Of a DNA stretch of 64,000 bases, positions 52,201 to 61,200 are shown piece by piece. Position 1 is the first letter of the stretch, and each line of letters begins with the position of its first letter. The notes below the pieces were generated by a model that saw only the letters and a program-made list of their open reading frames with translations, was not told the DNA's origin and made no database searches. A program made the translations under genes and the position numbers. This DNA is from Branchiostoma belcheri (Eukaryota > Chordata > Leptocardii > Amphioxiformes > Branchiostomatidae): the NCBI RefSeq assembly GCF_001625305.1, contig NW_017804131.1:2753178-2817177 (forward strand). The letters are read 5' to 3'.

Positions 52201-55200
52201 CTACATTCTATGGCAGGTGCTTTTTTTACAGCAACCTCTTCATTGGTTGAACCAAATGTCTGTCAAAAGTTAGCTCTGGTGCAGTTAGCTCTGGTGCAGT
52301 TTTCTCTACTTTAACATTGTCTCTGGACAAAGCCACATGTGGAGTATGAACTAGTGTTGCAGGGAAGACTGTTTTCACTGAAGCAACTCGGCTTCTCCTG
52401 TTTTGGTTGGCTTCTGTGCAAGGGTCAGGGACTTGCAGGAAGGCAAGAAGCTTGTTTGTTATGGTTGGCTGTATGTGGTGTGCACAAGGATGGGAACTGA
52501 AGAATCTGAGTTTACAACTGTGACGCTGCTTTTGTTCTGTAACAACATTCGCAGTCTGCTGCTGCACTCAGATCAGTTCTCTCTGAACATGTTTTAAACC
52601 TGGTACTGGTGCTGGTAGGGATGGCTGTTTTCTCTTACGGAATGGAGAAACTGTAGTAAGTCACTTACTCTGTGTTAGTGGAGGACCTACAATGTACATG
52701 TTGTAACACACTTGTACATGTTACTAACGACTGGTTGAAGCATTATGTCCATCTAATAGAGAAGCTAGATTGAGCTTTCAATGCCAACATCTATTTAAGA
52801 AGAATTTCTTTATGCCAATATTGACTGAACAATCTAAACTATTTTTTGGGACACTTTGTGAGTGATTCTGCATAAGGTCAAAGGCCAAGGATGCTACCAG
52901 TAAATGCATCATGGAGTAGGTGAAAAATTGATTCTGTCTACAATTGAGCCAAATGAGTGGCAAATTATGAGCTCTCAAGTGTAACCTTCATAAAATGTGT
53001 CACATAACGCTAGAACAGCAACTGAAATATACTGTTTTTATATAACATTTAGCACTTAGCAGCAGGGTATATCAGTTTGATGCGGAGCTTCTTTGGTCAT
53101 GATTTTTCCTGCCTTACACAATCCAACAGTGATAAAGTAGAGAAAAAATATATAGCAGATTGCTTCTCCTTCCATCCAGCACTGAGCGCAAAGGTTAATC
53201 ATAGAAGGGAAGAAGCTGTAGCTTGTAGTTGATCCCTCACAAGTAATGCAGTGGCGGCGCTCCTCCGTACCACGGAACAAAGCGCCGTCTGGAAGGATCG
53301 ATAACACGCCTGCAGTCACACCTTGAATTATGCTCCGATGGAGGCTGTGGCCAACTGTAGGCCATATATTCCCAGCCTCACTGCCACTGGCTACTGAATT
53401 ATTTATCAGTTGTGGAATAGGCAAATCTTCCGCTGCATTATTATGTTAGCTAGGACAAAATTTGACCTAGTTGAAACAACTAGATACTTATAATTAATGT
53501 CTTCTCTATGAATTGCATAGCTGATTTATGTACATGTAATGTGGTTGCTTGAAATACAACGAAAGTTTAGTATGGTTGAGATGTTTCACAAACTTGTATT
53601 GCAAGCATGAGTAATAAAGCAGACCCATTCCAAACTTTGCTAAAACGATGACCATTGCAAAAAGGCATAAATTTGGTTGCACTTATCCAGCTTGGAGCCG
53701 GAGTAATAGGCTGGAGTAAGTTATTCACAGATTATGCCATAAACAGGGCTTCTGGTAGTGAGAATTGGGACACAGTAAATAATGGATGAAGATTGGGTTG
53801 AAGGTGGGAGGGTAATGGGAATATGACTGCCAAGGTCAAACTAACCTCCATTAAATATAAATCATCTGTACATGATGTTTATGTTAAAATTAACCCCACT
53901 TTTCACAGCTTTATTTTCCTACTAGTAAGTTGTTATTTTCTAAAATAAATTACTGTTTTAAAACCAATTTTCACAGAGTTTTTGTACATTTTTCAAATAA
54001 GATTATTGATGATGAGAATTTATCAACTGTAATCATAGTTTAGCAAAACTCCTCTTTGACCAAGGTCATCATCGTTTTTGCAAAATGCCCTGCGTTTGAG
54101 CTTGAATAATTTGTGTATGAAATATCAGTGCTGTCCGTGACCTTTACTGACCTCTCCTGCAGAGCTCATATTAACAGTGCTTGAATGTACAGCTGTGCAT
54201 GATCAAATATTCATGTTGTAGTCATGTTGTACATAATGTTGGGCTATCTTCTTGTCTTCCATCAATGGCTCTGATTACATTTGTTAGGAGGGGGCCAGAC
54301 ACTATATTTATGACCATAATCATTACATTTATGCCATCAGCATGCATCTGATAATTTCTACCTGAATCTTATAACTTAATATATTCTCCAGTGTTACTAT
54401 TGTTATTAATACAATGAACGATTTTCAGTGGATACTAGCGCCTTGTGTATGGTTAATGCATACAATGTACGTTACCATATTGAAAATTTGAAACAGAGGG
54501 ATGAACATATATTGTATTAGTACTATTACTATGCAGTTCTAGGAAAGTTGCAATTCAGCTCACACAAGTCATTGCATCCCTCAAGTCATGTACATATAGA
54601 TACCAGACACCAAGATAAAACAAAGATATAAGTATAAGCCATAAAGCCAAAGTTAATTCAAAGAGCCTGGGCTTTTTGTGTTACTTGTTATTCTAAGCCC
54701 TTCAGGCCTACTTTGTTATGCTTGGCTTTCTCGGGTCTATATTTATAAATGAAATTTGCCAAAGGGGTGGTGTTATGCATCATGTGATAATCAAAAGAAC
54801 TCTGAAGGATTGACATCCATTGGTGGGAAGAATCTGTAACTGAAAAGTTGATTGAAGATAAAAATCTACATTAGCACTTTAGTAGTTTGCAGTTTCAGCC
54901 TTGCATACAGTAAACATTGATCACATTCACTTCAGGGCAGGAGATAAATCCTTTAAAAACACGCTGGCAGTAACGGGATGAATATACCTCATGGCAATGA
55001 TGTGCTGAATAGATAGCAATGGTGTGCCGCAAGTGTGGTACATCAAGATTCAAACAAGGAGAGTTCTATTTTTGCAAATTTGGGGAATTGTCGCCATGTT
55101 TTTGATGTCTTACCCTGTTCAGATTAGATTTAGAATTTCAAACCTTCTATATCTCCATCTGTATTGCTGGTATAACCCCCCTTCGGCATAATAGAACATA

Positions 55201-58200
55201 ACCAGCTAGCTAGAACCTTATAACGTTCTATTACAACAGTTTGTATTTATAAACCCCATATTGAAGATCAATCACACAGACAGAAGCAGGAATAGTTGTC
55301 TCATCTGTCTAAATCATCAACCATTGCCAATGATACAAAAATATATAATCATAACAATTGCAGTATGGTTGCCACACCCTGCTTGTATTTCAGACTGATG
55401 CAGTAAGTTCTTGTCCTTTTCTCCTGAGTCCTTAACTACTTCTCCCTTAACCCAGCTAAATACCCTCAGATCATAGTAATACTTATAACTTGTGTTTTAT
55501 GTTGTTGTCACAGAGTGAGCTGGTCGAGTTCTACTATCTGTGGAAGAAAACTCCCGCAGCGAACAACTGCCGTCCTCACCGCAGACACCGCAGACAGAGC
55601 ACGCTCAGGAGAGTCCGTGGCGTGGGATCCCGCGCCGGCAATGGGAACAGGCCTCCTTCTTCAGAATTCTGTAAGTTTTGGCCAGGTTTTGTAGAGTTCA
55701 CAGTAAGACTTGTAGTTTTATTTGCTACATGTAGCATGACGTTTACTAAATACAGGTAGAATCTACCTTACAAACGCAATTACATTTAATGACTGCTACA
55801 GTGTTATGGTTCAAAATAGTTGCAGTGGAATGTCAATGTGAAAAGTCTTTGTTGTAATGGCATAGACTTTCTTTTTCAATGTCTATGCCATTACAACATG
55901 GACTTTCCACATTTGAAGTACATGATGCACAATTCATCATTCAAGAGTTCTTGAAATACGTGTTACTTTCTTTCTTTCTTTATTCACATTAGAACAGCAG
56001 TACAGGCAGCATCAGGCAGCAAATAAAGCTTACGTTGTGTTCCACACATTATACAACATATAATACAACACCAAATGTAAGCCATGAGTACATGTTGCTT
56101 GTGAGATGTTTGAAAGTTGTGTTGTGTTCCCTCTCCAGTGGACCTGAGCTCTGCCAGTGAGACAGAACTGGAGAACGTGGACAGTGAGGACAGCGATTCC
56201 CGCGATCTCAGCGCCTACGCCTGCAGACACTGTTTCACCACAAGTGAGTGTCCTCTGCATATGTGCTTCTTTAAAGTTCCATACCTAAATGTAAATGTTT
56301 CCACCACACAAGCATGGAATGGGACAGATGGTTTCATAATGTAACTATCAACTTCTTAAAAATCTTCCCATTTCATCTAAGTCAATCTTCTATTTGGTCC
56401 ATAAAAGAATGACTGTCGTAATTCGCCCTGCACGGTGAATGTCAAAGGCTTCCCAAGTGAGATGGAACGTTAACGGGCCAGCCGGCTCCGCCAAATCCCG
56501 CCTCTGGTGTGTGCAGAGCCATGTCATAACTCTAACTGGGCTGCACTTGCTTGGTAACAGGCGCGTGATCAGGTGAGTCCCCTGCACTTGCGTGCTGAGG
56601 GGAACTCGGTAATAAAACTTAGCGGCAGGATAAGCAAAACCTCCCCGAAGACATCCAGCCAATTTCATGGTTGCATTATAATATGGTACCGGCCCAGGAG
56701 GATGGAAAACCTGCATTTTTTGTGATGATGACAAGATCCTAGTGGGGACAGTTGCAGTTGCACTAGGTGACCCTGGTGCCATCGCTCTGTGAGCAGCCAA
56801 TTTCATGGTTGTGGGGACTTGCCAACTCTGATTGTGCAGTAGAATGTCAGCATAGGTCCAAGGGATTAGCAGAAGAAAGGTCGTAAGCTTTACGTCTTGT
56901 TGTGTAATCAACAACAGATACACTTCGAGTCTCTCCTTTCTCTTTCAATAGTGCATTTGACACTAACAACAGTTCGGAGTTTTGAATACTATTCAGTTTG
57001 TTGCATAACTTAACAGCTGTCAAAGTCATGGAAAGGTCACGAAAACATCACAACAGTAAGGTTCACATACATGTGCAAGTACACAGTTTATATGCTGTTG
57101 GTACGTTTTATATTTATTGAAAAGGTCTTAATTGGACATCAATTCACGTAACCTAAAATTTGATACTTTTCAATAATTTCTGTGTGTTTTCAGAAAGATG
57201 GGCACCTCTTTTTATATATGAATTCTTCTAAATATATGTATTTTCATATGATTTAATTAGCATGTCTATCTGGAAGAATGCACCTGGGCGGTGCCCTTTC
57301 CCAACCCCAACTTGTTATGCCTGCTTATAAATGTATGGAATGGGACGTCCCATAGCTCACGTGTTTGGAAGTTAAGCATCCTCAACAACTTAATGCCACA
57401 AATGTGTCAGTTGAAAATGTGGTTGCACTACATGCACATGTCTTGACTTGTGTACAAACACTGTAAAGTTTGACCCAGGTGGATAAATGGGTAGATTGCA
57501 AACACACGCACTGCTATTTATGCATCATGAATGTTCAGAATGTATTGCCAGTCTTTTTGGCATAGAGAAAACATACAGGTTGACTAAATTCCCATGAAGT
57601 TCCCTTATCTGATTGAAGAGACCATGTGTTTTGCTTAGCATTGGTGAGTAGCAAAATATATTCTGTTGCCAGAACATTCCAACCTCTGCCTCTGCTTTCT
57701 ACGTATCAGATATCCTCTTGCTTTGTTGACAAAATAAGACTGTATTCATGTGCATGCTTGTCATCCAAATCAGCGAGTCCTTGTGTATACATTTGCATGT
57801 TTACCGTGTGTGCAGTGTACACAAATCGACCGCTAATATCCTCTTATCTGGTGAGCAAGGAGACAAACGTTTAGTACGTGCCGCCCTGGCGTTGTAGTCT
57901 TTGGAATTAATCGGGGCTAGTTTCCGGACATGTGTGATGTCCTAGAGGTGGGTTATCAAGAGTGGAAGACATGGGTGTAGGTGGTGTACAAACCTGTGTT
58001 GTGGGCGGCTTGTTTTGAGCTAACACCACAGACAGATGGGAGGTAACCCAAGCGCCGGTTTTGTTGGCGGGGTCAGGTGGAGCAAATGCGTGACTCTTGA
58101 CCCGGTGTCACCGCACAACAAAATTATTCGCCTGCCCGACAACCGTGGTATTGTCGTGCATGGTGGCATGTTGTTTTTGGTTCCCTTGACGAGGTTAGGG

Positions 58201-61200
58201 GTGACGGAAAGTGTCGACTTTGCCCCTGCAGGTACTTAGTCGGTATTGTTGGCCCGGCTACCTGTGAGGTAGACACTTTCCGAGCGCTAGCACCTGTTAC
58301 GAACGCCTGTCCTAATTACGGTGAACTCAAGGTATGCTGTGTCATAAGTGCCATGTTCGGTTAGCACACAGACATTATGTCAAGAGTTTTAACACAGTGT
58401 GCTCGGTAAGTAAATGTGAGATGGTTGTTTCTGACTTCAGACGGGGGTTGAAGGTTTGTTAGCACAGTGGAGCAGTCTTTGGTTACTGAGGACATACTGA
58501 GGTTGTTTTCTGCACCTGTTAATGCTGTGGCATGTTAAGTCTCTCCTTTTGTGACAAGCTTACAAATGAATGTTCCATTGTTGGTCTAAGTCGATCCTCT
58601 TGTAGTGTTGAATTGGCTACAACCAACAGTAAGTACAAAGTTTAGCTGTTAAGATGAGATCATATCGTAGACTGTTTGTTGCCTCAGAGTCAAACAGGTG
58701 TTGGTAATGAACAGGTGGGGAGGTGGAAGCAGAGTGTGAAAATCTGTACAATCAGGTAATTCAGAAGTATCTGTAGTGAGTTGTCGTTGTTTTATCTCTA
58801 TTGTCTGTGACAAAGTGTGGAAACAAGCCATGCGATTATGTGATTATTGGGGTAGTGAAGAGGAAAAGTAGTGGAACATGGTTGTGTTTTTGTTTTGCTT
58901 CAGACAGGTACTGTTTGCACCCATTATGTCCATTAAGGTTTGGACAAATTACAATGACAATACACAAGGATTCGTACAATAATATATGGACGTGTTGTCA
59001 TTGTCATAAACTATGCACATGTATACTGTCATTTAGACTAGGTTAATTGCATGTCTGAAAGTGCTTCTCAAATACTCCTTCACAGGTTTGTTTGCTCAGT
59101 TCAGAGTGATCTGGGAGAAGAAACTATTTGTCTGTGAATATATATTCCTAAATGGCAGTACATGTCCAGGGTGTTGTGTCAGACATTCATGTTCAAGAGG
59201 CATTGAGCTGCCCCCCACTGGAACATTTCCCTGCCCCTGCCACATCAGCCTGTCGATAATGTAAGAAGTGCCCCAGGGCCACGCTTTACAGCTTGCTTGC
59301 ACAGCCTTTGTGACTTAATTCTCTGACTTTGGCACAATCTTCCTACTTGACTGCCCCTTTGTGTGCCCTACCAAGGTGATTACCTCGCTAGGGTTGCTCC
59401 AATCCGACCCTTTTAAGTGCTCAGGCACGAATGTTACAAGCAGCAATATAGGGGTGACAGAGGTCAGGGAGAAGTAATGTGGACTTTCTTTCTACCTAGT
59501 TATTCAGCCACATTTCTCTACTGAATATGGCAATTGCTCATAGGTCAGCAGAAAGGATATTATTCTTTGTGAAAGATACATTTCATTCTGGAGAGAATTT
59601 TGCTTTTAGTCAGGTTGTTCCATTTTTTGACAAAAAATAAAAAAGGCAAGTGTTATGACCACTGATTCCATCCGGTACGTAATTTATTTTTTCCTGTTTG
59701 ACCTGTGACTACTCAAGCAGCCCTGGTGTGCAATTTGTACTCATTTCTGCAACTGAATAAGCCATATTTCAGTTCTTGTAGATATTGTCCTGGTGTCTTG
59801 TGGTCTGTAATATTAGCAAATACATGTTGTAATCCAAGTTTTCCTTTCCTTTTCCAGCTTCTCGAGATTGGCACCACGGAGGCCACGATAAGGTTATTCT
59901 TTGCACGGACTGTCGGATTTTCTTTAAGAAGTATGGGGAGCTCCGGCCGATAGAGACTCCGCGGGAACCCCCGCCATTCATGTTTAAACCTGTCAAGGAG
60001 GATAAGGACGACGATGCAATGAATTCTGGGAAAGCTGGTATGAGGACACGGCGCAATAGGGATGGGGTAAGTGTGAATTGGGGCTCTTAGGATGATGTTT
60101 GAGCCTAGATAAAAGTTGTTTAATTTTCTTTCCATAATGTTCCCTATGATATTGGTTATTACCCCAGTATTACAAATGCATAGAAAAGTTAGCTAGACTT
60201 CATTATAAATGGAAAGGTTTATGAGCAGAATAAAGTGAAAGACCATGAGGAATTATAGATTGTCGCTTTTGTCACAAGGTACATGTAAATGCTGCTGCTA
60301 TGATTAAAGATTATTTTCCAAAGTCAAAACATGAATTATAAACACACCTGCCAGTGTGCAATCTATATGACAGGTGCAATCTACATGTAGGCATCAGGAG
60401 AAAATTAAATTATCACCAATACAAAGTCATATGAAACCTAGATTTCATGATGAATGGAAAGTACCAACTCCAAAACCAAGATATGAAATTCAGACACACC
60501 TGTCTCTGGATCTCATGACAGGTGCAATCTACATGCAGACACAAGGGAAAAATCAAATTATTACCAAATGCATGTAAAACCTAGATTTAATATGAATGGA
60601 AACCCAAGCTCTAAAGCCAAAATATGAAATTTAGAGAAATTAAGTTTCTGTCCCTCCCAACAGGTGCAATCTAGACACAAGGGGAAGGCCAGCTCCAGCA
60701 GTCCCTCCGAGTCTTCCTCACCTGTCAATCACCTGGCCAACGCCCGGCACCTGGGACAGAAGGGTCGGCAGTCTCCCAGCACGGGCAGCACCACCAGCAA
60801 CAGCAGTGACAAGTCTGTGAAGAAGAGGAAACTTGGAAAGGTAAGATTTAGTCAACAAAGAACTTTAATCATTTATAATGGGATTTGATACCTTTAAATT
60901 TTCCATGTTTTTTGTTTTGGATGAAATGTCACTGAAAAGACAATGATTAGAATAAGAAAATTCTGTTATTTGTAAAAGGTATTGCAAATAATTTTTGTCG
61001 ATCAAACATTAGAAAAAGAAATCTGACAATACATGTAGATATTGAAGGATAACTAAATGTACTTACAGTTTTGCAAGCTTCATGTGGTTTAACTCTAAGT
61101 ATTAGTTGTATCTACAGAAAAAGTGGTTAAGTAGTCTAGTATATGCTTTCTTCACTGTTGAAATTGTTGAGTATTTTGATGGTATGTGAATTGGTAGTGT

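Larger units (their letters stand above)
47853..55513 (+). other. RERE: RERE intron 9
   Basis: 7.7 kb. Contains a MITE-like inverted repeat (49538-49902), a minus-strand retroelement tail near 49960-50010, a 15-bp tandem duplication (ttagctctggtgcag) at about 52269-52298, and a CpG-richer patch at 53180-53410 with a minus-strand CxxC frame. No exon is supported. Confidence 0.85.
55671..56138 (+). other. RERE: RERE intron 10
   Basis: 468 bp. Contains the hairpin at 55835-55913 and a minus-strand retroelement tail (about 55965-56070). Acceptor is ccctctccag. Confidence 0.88.
56244..59857 (+). other. RERE: RERE intron 11
   Basis: 3.6 kb, splitting the zinc finger. Contains a regulatory-looking stretch at 56400-56830 with a 17-bp direct repeat, GC-richer sequence at 57880-58300 with an imperfect hairpin (58205-58282), and otherwise A+T-rich intron. 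Confidence 0.86.

Noticed and set aside
56390..56923. 177-codon minus-strand frame in intron 11
   Set aside because: No recognised family, no splice signals; treated as a non-coding regulatory-looking stretch.
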